A stretch of 64,000 nucleotides of DNA, from the NCBI RefSeq assembly GCF_002994745.2, contig NW_020126840.1:1-64000 (forward strand). Direction: 5' to 3'. The translations under genes were made by a program, and so were the position numbers. Below are positions 47,615 to 58,311 of the stretch, in pieces. Each line of letters begins with the position of its first letter. Position 1 is the first letter of the stretch. Under the pieces are notes generated by a model, which was given only the letters and a program-made list of their open reading frames with translations, ran no database searches and had not been told where the DNA came from. The DNA is from Rosa chinensis (taxonomy: Eukaryota; Streptophyta; Magnoliopsida; Rosales; Rosaceae).

Positions 47615-48712
47615 TGTTATTAATGTAGTTAATACAGCATTATTGTCTCATGTAGAACTGATACATACTCCTATATATTGTAAAGAATGTAATTGTACCA
47701 ATAAATGAGAATCTATTTCTACATAGTATCAGTAGTTTAGGGTGTCAAACTTACCTCCTGTGTCGTGTTCCTCTTTCTCTCTAGCTCCTACTTCCTCCTT
47801 TCTCATGGCTTCTTCCTCGTCTAATCCTCCTTCCCAAATACTGCCCAGTTTACCAAACTCAATGACACAAACTACCTGGTATGGCTCCGTCAGGTTAAAC
47901 CTTACCTTCATGGTGCCAAACTTTGGGGCTATGTCGATGGTTCTATTCCTGAACCCTCTGCCACCACCACCACCGCTGCCACTGATGGCCATCCTGCCAC
48001 CTCTGTTCCAAATCCCGAGCACGAAAAATGGTTCACCACCGACCAACAAATTATAACCATCCTCACAACATCTTTGACCAAAAATGTAGCTCGATCGTCT
48101 TACCATTGAATTTGATACATCCAAGGGGATATGGGACTGCCTAGCCCGCCACTTCTCCCAACATTCCGTTGCCAGCACCACCAGCCTCAAGCTCTAACTC
48201 TTTGATCTTCAAAAGGGCTCCTAATCCGTCGATGAGTATCTTCAACAGGCCAAATCCATTGTTGATTCTCTGGCCTCCATCAATCAATCGGTCTCTGATG
48301 CTGATCTGGTCGTCACCACCCTTCATGGGCTTGGTCTAGATTACCTCATGCTCCATACCGCCCTTGCCCAATCCTCATCCCTCCCTCATGCTCTAGCCAC
48401 CATTCACTCCTCTCTCTGGCATAATCATCTGGGTCACCCTTCGTATCCAGTTTTAGCTTTGTTAAAGACTGCTCTTGGATCTCATTCTACTTTTAATAAT
48501 TTTTGTCGTGATTGTGCACTTAGCAAATCACATCATTTACCCTTCCTTTCCAATAATGTATCTGCTACAACTCTATTTCATATTATTCATAGTGATGTTT
48601 GGATGTCCCCCATTTTGTCTATTAGTGGCTTTAAATACTATGTTTTTTTCACTGATGAATTCTCCCGTTACACTTGGATTTTTCCAATGAGTCGCAAAAA
48701 TGAGGTCCTTAC
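47615..48712 (+). mobile_element. Ty1/copia fragment, interrupted by Tat element
   Basis: A probable short 5' LTR (about 47615-47723, ending TTTCTACA) is followed by TAGTATCAG, a diverged copia primer-binding site. Gag follows in broken frames (TIKLN, YLVWLRQVKPYLHGAKL, GYVDGSIPEP, then IWDCLARHFSQHS) and, after an internal deletion of the zinc knuckle and protease, GAG-pre-integrase (LWHNHLGHPSYPVLALL, CRDCALSKSHHLPF) and the integrase start (HSDVWMSP, YYVFFTDEFSRYTWIFP). Sequence stops at 48712, where the Tat LTR begins. The rest of the copia element presumably lies beyond the right edge. Confidence 0.8.
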
Positions 48713-49588
48713 TGTAGACACAAGAAATTTAATGAAAATAAAATTCATTAAATAAATCGGTCAATCTTTGAAATTTTGACTAAACAAGCTTAGTTGACAC
48801 ATGGGTCCTACAAAAGGCACACGTGGCTCATATGTCACCAAAATTATGTGAGCTTCGAGGATGACACATGTCAAAACACGAGTGATCCATTGATTGAATG
48901 ACGTGGAAGCATCAATTGTGGAACCTTCAAATTATCGCTGATTGATTGTTGCTCGAGTTAAGTATTTAAAGCGGATCAATCGCATTCAACTGATTGATCT
49001 CTATGAAAATCAAGTATTAAATACAAATATCGATCAGATTAAATTGTTTAATTTTGATTGAAATCAAGTATTAAATTCAAATATCAATCAGATTAGATTG
49101 TTTAATTCTGATTGAAATCGGGCATTAAATCAAATCGAAATTGATTGTCATATTCCTTAGATAAAAGATAATTAAATCAATCAATTAAAACTGATTGATT
49201 TAATTACGCAATTACGGAATGCGATTAATGCTATGTCATCGAGACGCCGATACTATAAATACCCCCTCTCAGATCAAGAGAAGGACTTCAGCCAGAAAAG
49301 AGAAGGAAATACTCTCAAAATTCTTGAAGCCTCCCAAGCACGTGTGAAGAACCATCCAGCTGCCAAATAGCCGGTTCCTCACCAACCTCAAGTCAAAACG
49401 TTCGTCACGTGCCAACTCTCGTGACTATCTTCCAACTCAAGATCAAGCGTCAAGCCCTTGAGTGAAATTCATCGTCGGAGATTGAATCAGAGGATTACCA
49501 AAGATTGTAACCTGCACTTGAATTAATAAATATATTATTTTTGTACACGTGTCTGCATCTTGTTTGTTTTCAGATTTTCGTGTTTACA
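48713..49588 (+). repeat. 5' LTR of right Tat element (876 bp)
   Basis: It starts TGTAGACACAAGAAATTTAA and ends GATTTTCGTGTTTACA, matching the reverse complement of the left copy's 3' LTR at both ends. A TATA box (TATAAATACCCC) lies near 49254, followed by a conserved leader containing CCGGTTCCTCACCAACCTCA. It interrupts copia integrase after a CTTAC that would be one half of a 5-bp target duplication. Confidence 0.85.
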
Positions 49589-49609
49589 AATTGGCACTCC
49601 CGGTGGGAT
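49589..49609 (+). other. Primer-binding site of Tat element
   Basis: AATTGGCACTCCCGGTGGGA follows the LTR end directly, in the position and form (TTGGC...GGGGA-like) used by many plant gypsy elements to bind a tRNA primer. I did not assign the tRNA. Confidence 0.6.
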
Positions 49610-49666
49610 TTCTTTGCCTCTCATCTCCTTCTCCGTAAGACGATTCCAAACAAATACGTTCCAGCA

Positions 49667-50260
49667 ATGGCTTCCAAGATCATTCAAGTCATCTCGAAGA
49701 ACAAGTCCAAGACAACGACCACCAAATCGAGCAGCAGCTCATCTGGTCATGTCACTCGAAGCATGGCAAAGGTTCAGCCAACAACATTTGTGGCTTTGCC
49801 TTCTAAGCCTCGCCAACCAATCATCACCCTGGAAAGTTTGGGGGCAGGGAAGCATGTCCCTCGAAGTGAAGAGAGACAAGATACAAAATCAAGGGATCGG
49901 TCGTTCTCACCTGCCTCTAAAGACAATTCAAGCACCGGATCATACCATGGAAGTCCTGATCCTGAAGAAAATAACACTTCTGGGATGCGGTCAGACAGCA
50001 CGTCTCACCTCTCAGCAATGCAAGTCATGATGACTGGGGCATCCACGCTCAAGGAGCAGGTAGCTAATCTGATGGAGGCAGTTCAAAAGCTCACCAATAC
50101 CGTCGAAGAAAAAGATATGCAGATTGCTCAACTTTGGAGTAGGCTTGAGAAACAAAATGATGAGGATTCTGCTAGGATTCCGTACATGGATGACAAAGAC
50201 AAACAAGAAGAAACGTCAAAGACAAATGACAAAGACAATGATGGCCAACTTGGTTCTTAG
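49667..50260 (+). pseudogene. Tat gag N-terminal part
   Basis: The frame opens at ATG 49667 (MASKIIQVISKNKSKTTTTK), is rich in Ser, Thr and Lys, and contains a coiled-coil stretch (TLKEQVANLMEAVQKLTNTV). It ends at TAG 50260. Reading past the stop stays in gag (MINNSIRAQYGG, VDSLRMPYGYQPPKFQQFEG) until a frameshift at about 50425. Gag forms the particle that packages element RNA; this copy is broken twice before the core domain. Confidence 0.8.
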
Positions 50261-50478
50261 TCCGTCCAGCAGCTGCAAGACATGATCAACAACTCCATTA
50301 GAGCTCAATATGGAGGTACCTCTTGTGATTCCCTCACATATTCCAAGCCATACACAAAAAGGGTGGATAGCCTGAGGATGCCCTATGGGTATCAGCCGCC
50401 CAAGTTTCAGCAATTCGAGGGAAGGGCAATCCAAAACAACATATTGCTCATTTCGTCGAGACTTGTAACAATGCAGGA

Positions 50479-53400
50479 ATGGAGGGAGATCATCTTGTTA
50501 AGCAGTTTGTACGTTCATTAAAAGGCAACGCCTTCGAATGGTACACTGATCTGGAACCTGAATCAATCGACAGTTGGGATCAGATGGAGCATGAGTTCCT
50601 GAATCGTTTCTATAGCACGAGACGTACAGTGAGCATGATGGAACTTACTAGCGCCAAGCAATGGAAGGATGAACGCGCAATTGATTACATCAACAGGTGG
50701 CGTTCGTTGAGCCTCGATTGCAAAGATCGACTGTCAGAAGTATCTGCGGTGGAAATGTGCATCCAAGGTATGCACTTTGATTTGCTATATATTTTACAGG
50801 GAATCAAGCCCCGTACGTTTGAAGAGCTAGCTACGCGAGCGCACGACATGGAGTTGAGTATAGCTAGCCATAAAGGGAAGAAAGAGTCAATTGTTGACCA
50901 AAGAAAAGACAAGGTCTTCGGAAGCAAGTTTGACAAGGCACCGAAGAAATCTACAAAAGAATCGATGGCCGTCAACATTGCCCCAGTCAAAATTTCGACA
51001 CGAGATAAGGAGGTTAAGAAAGTTGAGCCAACTCGCACCTACGACAGAACAAAGCGTTCGTTGAAGGAATGGCAACAAAAGACATATCCTTTCCCAGATT
51101 CTAACGTGGCAGGCATGTTGGAAGATCTACTTGAGAAGAAGGTGATAGAGCTCCTAGAATGCAAGCGGCCCGAGGAAATGCATCGTGTTAAGGATCCGAA
51201 ATACTGCAAGTACCATCGGCTCGTTAGTCACCCAGTGGAGAAATGCTTTGTTCTGAAAGATTTAATAATGAATCTCGCCAAGCAAGGAAGGATTGAACTG
51301 GATGTTAACGATGTTGCTGAGGTAAACTGCACTACCATCGTGTTTGGTTCATTCGAGCCTGCCCCGTTGCCTTCTCTTCCAATGAAAGCACCATATCAGC
51401 TTTCGAGAAAGCCATGCATGAAGTCAAAGTTGGAAGAAGTCAAACCAACCCAGCAAGCGAACCTCGCACCTATTTCAACCCCTAAAATTGGCTCAGTTGT
51501 TGATGACGAGGGATGGATACTTGTCACTCGAAAGAAGGCATGCAAGAGCTCATCGCCATGTGTACCTATCACTCAAGCAAAATACAAGCAGTCACAAGAA
51601 AATCGTCAATGTCTCGAGAAAGGTAAGACAAGATTTGTCAAGGAAAGGGGCAATCCTTTTGTTCGAAGACCCCATGGTGTGGCTTCGTTAACAAGAGCCT
51701 TTCCCAGGAAAGGCAACAAACAAGAAAAGGTGAGAACTGCCCACATGACCACAAGCTACGAATCTGGTTCGAAGGATTCTGCCAAGGCTGAGTCAAGCAC
51801 AGTCAATACTAACCAAACGTCAAAGGAGAATGAGATGTTGAAGCAGCTAGAAGACCTACCATTTCACTTTAGCATCCCTGATCTACTACAACTACCAAAA
51901 TCGACAAGAGGTGCTTTGGTACAGGTGTTGATTGACATGGGCAAGAACTCCACAGACATTAACAAGGTGAAATCGAAGGAATGCGTCACGTGTGTTGCAG
52001 ATTGTGATGCCATCCACTTTACGGATGAAGACCTTCAGTTAGGCTCTAAGCCGGATAATAGACCTCTCTTCGTGTCAGGGTATGTGCGAGATCAAAAGAT
52101 AAACCGCATGCTTGTAGACGGAAGGTCTGCTGTAAACATTATGCCTAGGTCGACCATGAAGCAGCTTGGCATCAATGTAGAAGAGTTGTCTCGAAGCCGT
52201 CTCATGATTCAAGGCTTCAACCAAGGGGGGCAAAGAGCCATAGGCATGATCAGAGTAGACATGACAATTGGAGAAATGAAGTCGAACACTTTGTTCCATG
52301 TGATCGAAGCGAAGACCTCTTACAAATTGTTGTTAGGACGACCGTGGGTTCACGAAAATGGTGTCGTCCCCTCCACTCTTCATCAATGCTTCAAGTTCTA
52401 CGATGGCGGAGTAAAAACGGTAGCAGGTGATACTAAGCCATTCACTGAAGCTGAATCTTACTTTGCGGATTCTAAGTTCTACATGGATGATGAAACAGTA
52501 AAGGAAGTTCTCCCAGTTGGAGTACCCTCTACAGGGAAGGTTGCAGAGGTGCGTAATAAGGAAGTGGAATCCAACATGGCAAGAAATTCCACTGAGGAAC
52601 CACATAAAGTTTCATCCGAAACTAAAGTGACAGCTTTAAAGAACAAAATCAGCTCCTCTACTCCAGTTCTCCGTTACGTGCCAAGGTCTAGGCGAAAAGA
52701 AGGGGAATCTCCTTTTGCGGAGGCAAATGAGCAAGAACGTCCGCGAAAGCTAGATGAGAAGGACGTAGAATTGTTAAAAGAAACATCAACCATACCGTTG
52801 ACGAAGTTGAGCAACGGAACACCCACCAAGCAGCCGCTAAAGGGGTTTGTCAAACCGATTCAAGGCAAGACAGAACATGGTACCCTTCCTGAGAAAAGGA
52901 CAAAGGAAGGATTTGACCCTAACGCTTACAAGCTGCTAGCAAAGGATGGATATGACTTCGGATCGTCAAGCAAGGAAGGTGATCAAGTCATCCCTGGTAA
53001 GAAGGTGCATGAGCTTAATGAATCTCAAAGGAGGTTGAGAGAGCAAGGATGCACAGCTGACCCTGCTAAAGAAGGTCTTGGTTTTGTACCAAGCAAACCG
53101 ATCAAAATATCAGGAAGAAGAAAAGTTGCAAAGGCCAGTACTCAACACATTAGTGTCGAAGTAATAGAAAAGAGACTCGGGAATCTAAATCCACCTCTCG
53201 CGCTTCTGCACTTGATCGTATTCGTCCTAATTCTCAAGCTACGGTGCCTGAACAAGTTGATGAGTTGGCGCCTCGAGTTTCTGTATTTGATCGTGTTGAT
53301 ACGTCAACAAGCCGAGTCTCAGTTTTCAACCGCATCACCCAAACGACCACTCGAGCTTCCGTGTTCAATAGGTTGTCATCTTCCGATGAAGGAAATAAGA

Positions 53401-53535
53401 AATCTGAGTCAATCCCTCGAAAGTCAGCACTTGAGAGGATACAAGCACCCAAAGAGCAGCAAAGGCGAAAGAGAAAGGAGATTGACGATCAAGGAAACAA
53501 CCAAGAGATCCGAAGTCTCATTCCGTCACGCATGA
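50479..53535 (+). pseudogene. Tat gag core and aspartic protease
   Basis: The 1018-codon open stretch begins inside the retrotransposon gag core (HLVKQFVRSLKGNAFEWYTD, FLNRFYSTRRTVSMMEL) and continues through a zinc-like stretch (CKYHRLVSHPVEKCF) and a long Lys/Ser-rich spacer to the protease (NRPLFVSGYVRD, MLVDGRSAVNIMP, YKLLLGRPWVHE). The family's usual protease signature is VDGGSAVN; here the third residue is Arg. At about 53180 a frameshift moves the true frame into the next one, so residues after that point are spurious. The upstream in-frame gag joins at about 50425 by another frameshift. Confidence 0.85.
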
Positions 53536-53837
53536 AGCGACACTCTATGTTAGATGTGAGCTCAAGCGAACAACTCAAAGTGAAAGAGCACACCATCGTA
53601 CTCACTGGCCAAGTCGGAACTAGTAATGTTGATGGCACTGGCGAAGATGAGATTGTACAGTCTGCCTATCATATCACGGTAGCAGAAGCAGAGGCTTTTA
53701 AAGAAGATGACCATGATCATTCCGAGGATAAAGTAGATGAAGCTCCTCCAGAACTCGAAGACGGGGGCAAGCTACTGTCGACGAGCTTAAAGAGCTCAAT
53801 TTGGGAACTGAAGAAGATCCAAGACCTATCTTCGTGA
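53244..53837 (+). pseudogene. Tat linker with SVFDR/SVFNR repeats
   Basis: After the frameshift at about 53180 the true frame reads ESKSTSRASALDRIRPNSQA, then three spaced copies of the motif V-S-V-F-(D/N)-R, a basic stretch (KEQQRRKRKEI) and an acidic tail. Such repeats lie between protease and reverse transcriptase in this group of elements. The stop at 53837 overlaps the start of the reverse transcriptase frame (53801), giving a third break. Confidence 0.7.
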
Positions 53838-54904
53838 GCGCTTCACTAAGTCCCGAAGAAGAAAAGGAATACTATGATCTTCTGCTTGAGTATAAAGACA
53901 TCTTTGCATGGACGTACAAAGAAATGCCTGGCCTTGACCCAAAAGTAGCGGTTCATCGTCTTGCAGTTAAGCCTGAGGCTCGACCGATCAAGCAAACGCA
54001 ACGACGCTTTCGGACAGAACTCCTTCCTCAAATTGAAGCTGAAGTTGATAAGTTGATTGCTGCAGGTTTCATTAGAGAGGTTCAATATCCTAAGTGGATT
54101 GCAAACATTGTTCCTGTCTAGAAGAAGAACGGACAACTCCGTGTATGCGTGGACTTCCGCGACTTAAATGACGCGTGTCTGAAAGATGACTTCCCTTTGC
54201 CCATCATTGAACTCATGGTGGATGCAACAACAGGGCATGAAGCTTTTTCCTTCATGGATGGGTCATCTGGGTACAATCAAATTAGGATGGCCTTAGAAGA
54301 TGAAGAGCTTACTGCGTTCCGTACTCCCAAAGGCATTTATTGCTACAAAGTCATGCCATTCGGGTTGAAAAATGCTGGTGCAACATATCAACGTGCTATG
54401 CAGAAAATCTTCGGAGACATGCTTCACAAGTACGTGGAATGTTATGTCGACGATTTAGTGGTCAAGTCAAAAAGGAGGACGGATCACTTCCAAGACCTAA
54501 GAAGGGTGTTTGATAGACTACGCAAGTACCAGCTCAAGATGAACCCCCTCAAATGTGCTTTTGGAGTTAGTTCAGGCAAGTTTCTTGGATTCATTGTGAA
54601 ACATCGTGGCATTGAAGTGGACCAGTCAAAGATTAAGGCCATTCAAGACATGCCTGAGCCAAGAAATCTGCGCGAGTTAAAAAGTCTCCAAGGATGGCTT
54701 GCCTTTATTAGACGGTTTATATCAAACCTCGCAGGCTGTTGTCAGCCGTTTAGTCGACTTCTGAAGAAGGATGTGCTTTTCATATGGGATGAAGCTTGCC
54801 ATAACGCCTTTGAAAGCATAAAGAAGTACTTGGCGAACCCTCCAGTGTTAGGTGCACCCATTCCTGGGAAGCCGCTTATCCTCTACATTGCTGCTCAAGA
54901 GTGA
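53801..54904 (+). pseudogene. Tat reverse transcriptase
   Basis: Landmarks in order: EYKDIFAWTYKEMPGLDP, RPIKQTQRRF, then a TAG (54119-54121) where the conserved Trp of VWKKNG should be, RVCVDFRDLN, FSFMDGSSGYNQI, YCYKVMPFGLKNAGATYQR and the catalytic YVDDLVVKS. The thumb region and the first RNase H start follow (FLGFIVKHRGIEVD, FIWDEAC) until TGA at 54902-54904. The two stops are the only breaks in an otherwise well-kept domain, which suggests a moderately recent insertion. Confidence 0.9.
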
Positions 54905-54952
54905 TCACTCGGAGCACTCCTGGCCCAAGAAAATGAAGCAAAGAAGGAGAGA

Positions 54953-57028
54953 GTGTTGTATTACTTGAGTCAAACTCTCACAGGACCGGAACTGAACTAT
55001 CCACCGATAGAGAAAATCTGTCTCGCACTCGTCTTCGCCATCCAAAAGTTAAGACATTACATGCAAGCTTACACAGTGCATCTAGTGGCGCGAGCTGACC
55101 CAGTCAAGTTTGTTATGTCACAACCTGTCTTGACAGGGCGAATGGCAAAATGGGCACTGCTCCTCAATCAGTATGAGATCATCTACATACCGGCCAAAGC
55201 GGTTAAAGGACAAGCATTGGCTGACTTCCTAGCGGATCATCCTATTCCTGCGGATTGGGAGATTTCAAATGAGTTGCCAGATGAAGAAGTCTTTAATACA
55301 GAAGTCCTCCCTGCTTGGCAAATGTTCTTCGATGGGTCTTCACGAGCAGATAGGGCAGGAGCTGGTGTGGTCTTCATTTCTCCGTATAGGCAAATATTGC
55401 CTTACGCCTTTACTCTTGGTGAACTATGTTCCAATAATGTTGCTGAGTACCAAGCGCTAATTATGGGACTACAAACCGCAGCTGAAATGAAAATTTCAAA
55501 TCTAGAGGTGTATGGAGACTTGAAGTTGGTAGTTGACCAATTACTAACTCTCTATGAAGTGAAGAAAGAGGATTTAGTTCCTTATTTTCAGCTCGTCACA
55601 CAACTCTTAAAGGGTTTTGATGCTATCACACATGTGCCAAGAAAAGAAAATCAAACAGCAGACGCTTTGGCCAACTTAGCAGCAACTTTGGCATTATCAG
55701 AGGATGAGATCATACACCTTCCAATCTACCAACGGTGGGTCGTACCAACAATCTCTGAGCTTTGGCATGAATACTCCAATGTTGTCTCTGTTTACGTGAT
55801 TGATGTGGATGACTGGAGGTACCCGTTGATTGATTACCTTGAGCGAAATAAGTTGTCTGAAGACCCAAAGCAACGCTCGGACATAAGACGAAGAGTATCA
55901 CGCTTCTTCTACTATAAGGAGACTCTTTATCGAAGATCATTCGATGGATTGCTTCTTAGATGTCTGGGGAAAGAAGAAGCTGCTAAGGCTATGGAGGAAG
56001 CTCATTCAGGAGTATGCGGAGCTCACCAGTCAGGTCTTAAGCTCCATTTTCAAGTGAAGAGGATGGGTTACTATTGGCCCAGTATGGTTAAAGATTGCAT
56101 GGAGTATGCACAAAGGTGTCAAGCTTGCCAGTTTCATGCAAACTTCATCCATCAACCACGAAAGCCGTTGCATCCAACGATTGCTTCCTACCCCTTCGAT
56201 GTGTGGGGACTTGATGTTGTTGGGCCCATAACTCTGAAATCCTCCGCCAGTCACTCATACATTCTAGTGGCTACGGATTCCTTTTCAAAGTGGGCAGAGG
56301 CAGTACCGCTTAAAGAAATAAAGAAAGAAAATGTTGTAGACTTCATCAAAGGGAATATCATTCAACGATATGGTGTTCCTCGCTACATCATCACAGACAA
56401 TGCCAAGTACTTTTCCAATAGTGCCATGGAGAAACTCTGTGAGAAATATCACTTCAAGTTACACTTTTCTTCTATGTACAATGCCCCAGCAAATGGGTTG
56501 GTTGAAGCATTCAACAAGACATTGTGTAACATTTTGAAGAAAGTTGTCAGCAAAACAAAAAGGGATTGGCATGAAAGAATGGGCGAGGCGCTCTGGGCCT
56601 ATAGAACGACATATCGAACTGCCACGAAAGCTACACCTTACTCCCTTGTATATGGTGTTGAAGCCGTCTTACCCTTGGAGAAACAGATTCCATCTCTGAG
56701 GATTGCTTTGCAAGAAGGACTGACTGATGAAGAGAACGCCAAGTTACGCCTTCAGGAGTTGGAAGCCTTAGATGAAAAGAGACTTGACGCGCAACAGCAC
56801 TTGGAATGCTATCAAGCTCGAATGTCACGAGCTTTCAACAAAGGGGTTCGACCCAGATCCTTTCAAGTTGGTGATCTAGTGCTTGCCGTGCGCAGACCTA
56901 TCATTATGACACACAAGACTGGTCCAAAGTTTCAGTCAAAGTGGGATGGACCTTATGTAGTCCGCGAAGTCTACACCAATGGAGCCTACAAAATTGTGGC
57001 TGAAGATGGCCTGAGGATTGGCCCATAA
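54953..57028 (+). pseudogene. Tat dual RNase H and integrase
   Basis: The 691-codon open frame has the end of the first RNase H (LYYLSQTLTGPELNYPPIEK), a second archaeal-type RNase H (WQMFFDGSSRADRAGAGVVF, NNVAEYQALIMGL) and an integrase: zinc finger (CGAHQSG, CQACQFHANF), core with WGLDVVGP, IITDNAKYF and NGLVEAFNKTL (D, D, E intact), and the C-terminal GPYVVREVY. A one-base loss at the end turns the family's PI(Y/N)GKFLKRYYA tail into a stop at 57026-57028. Integrase looks catalytically competent, unlike the left copy. Dual RNase H is the defining trait of Tat elements. Confidence 0.92.
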
Positions 57029-57174
57029 ATGGAAAGTTCTTGAAGAGGTACTATGCTTGAAACGCATAAGAAGACGCTCCTAGCCAGCACAAGCCTAAAC
57101 TGCACATGGCACACAAAAAAAAAAAAAAAAAAAATCAATTTCACTTCATCCATAAACCCTTCACTACAAAAAAA

Positions 57175-57440
57175 ATTGCAATGGCCACGGCGCAATGCCG
57201 TCGTAAAAGAGCATTGGCGACTACAATGCTTCCGACGCCGTTGGTGGCGTCGCCAATGTTATTTGCCACGGCAATTCCCCGTCGCAAGACTATTAGCGAC
57301 GGCAAACGTTTGCCATAGCAAGAATTTTGCGACGGAAAAATGCCGTCGCAAATACCAATGGCGACGCCACCAACCGCTACTGAAGTTTTTTGCCGTCGCC
57401 AAAAGTCATTTGCTACGGCAAAAATGCCATCGCAAAAAAA
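57175..57440. repeat. Subterminal repeats, left end of CACTA element
   Basis: About a dozen copies of GCGACGGCA or its reverse complement, in both orientations and with single-base variants, separated by 10-20 bp. In autonomous CACTA elements such repeats bind the transposase. Confidence 0.8.
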
Positions 57441-57453
57441 TTATTTATGAATA

Positions 57454-57493
57454 AAAAAAAATCGGCATGCAAATGCACACCGATTTTTTTTTT
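57454..57493. repeat. Hairpin with A/T-rich arms
   Basis: Arms AAAAAAAAATCGG (57454-57466) and its complement CCGATTTTTTTTT (57481-57493) flank a 14-base loop. It sits just inside the left subterminal repeats and may act as a terminator-like or folding signal; no role is shown. Confidence 0.6.
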
Positions 57494-58311
57494 TTAATGA
57501 ATGAAAACTATACAAAAAGGAATGAAGCTTATATAAAAGGAAATGTTACACTTTAATTTTCCTCATAAATGTTACAAAATGAATATTGAAGCTTCTACCA
57601 AAATTTACAAGATCAATAATTAAGCTTTACAAGTTAGTTTTTTTCCTCTACTTCAAGATGAACTTTGCAGGGATCTTCCTCGATCTACTTCATGTACCAA
57701 TTACTCTAGTGTTGTTGCAAGCCTCCTATAACAGAAAGTCAGAAATCTTCAAGCATTCATTAAAGAAACAAAAAGCTGGAAAATTAATGGGAGATGTACA
57801 CGACATAGATATTGTTCATACCAGTACATACAATTAATATTTCACTTGAACTCTTAATTACTTTTTGACATTTTGAGTCGGCAAGTGTGCTAAATCCAGG
57901 TCTTTCTACGATTAAAGCTAGAGTAGTTGATTTGAAGAATGCTAAATCCATAGTTCCATACTTACCTCGAAATATGTCTGAATTTCCATTCATTATATAT
58001 CATGAAGATCCCTTCCAATTAGTTCCTAAATAGGGGGCTGCTGCGAGTAATCCTGAAGGAACACGAAAAATTATTCAATTCATATGCACTAGGAATAGTA
58101 AATTATGCAACTGCATCAACGTAGACCAACTGTTTTTAAAATGGCATAGTCGAACTGCAGCGTCACTATAGTATCAATTGCAAACCAAATACAATTGATA
58201 AGTTCCATAGTTACAGACTAGAAATAAATAAAAGTATCTTCTGAACATTACCGGAATCGTACTTGAGGTGATATGTTCCCCTACTTGGTTTGTTACTTCA
58301 TGCCCCTCCTC

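Noticed and set aside
53535..53837. Treating the 1018-codon frame as one intact protein
   Set aside because: Its last ~120 codons are out of frame; the family sequence continues in the overlapping frame after about 53180.
57843..58033. Plus-strand open stretch of about 55 codons (SVLNPGLSTIKARVVDLKNA onward) ending at a TAG
   Set aside because: No start codon, clear acceptor or recognised family; left unannotated although it could be another captured exon.
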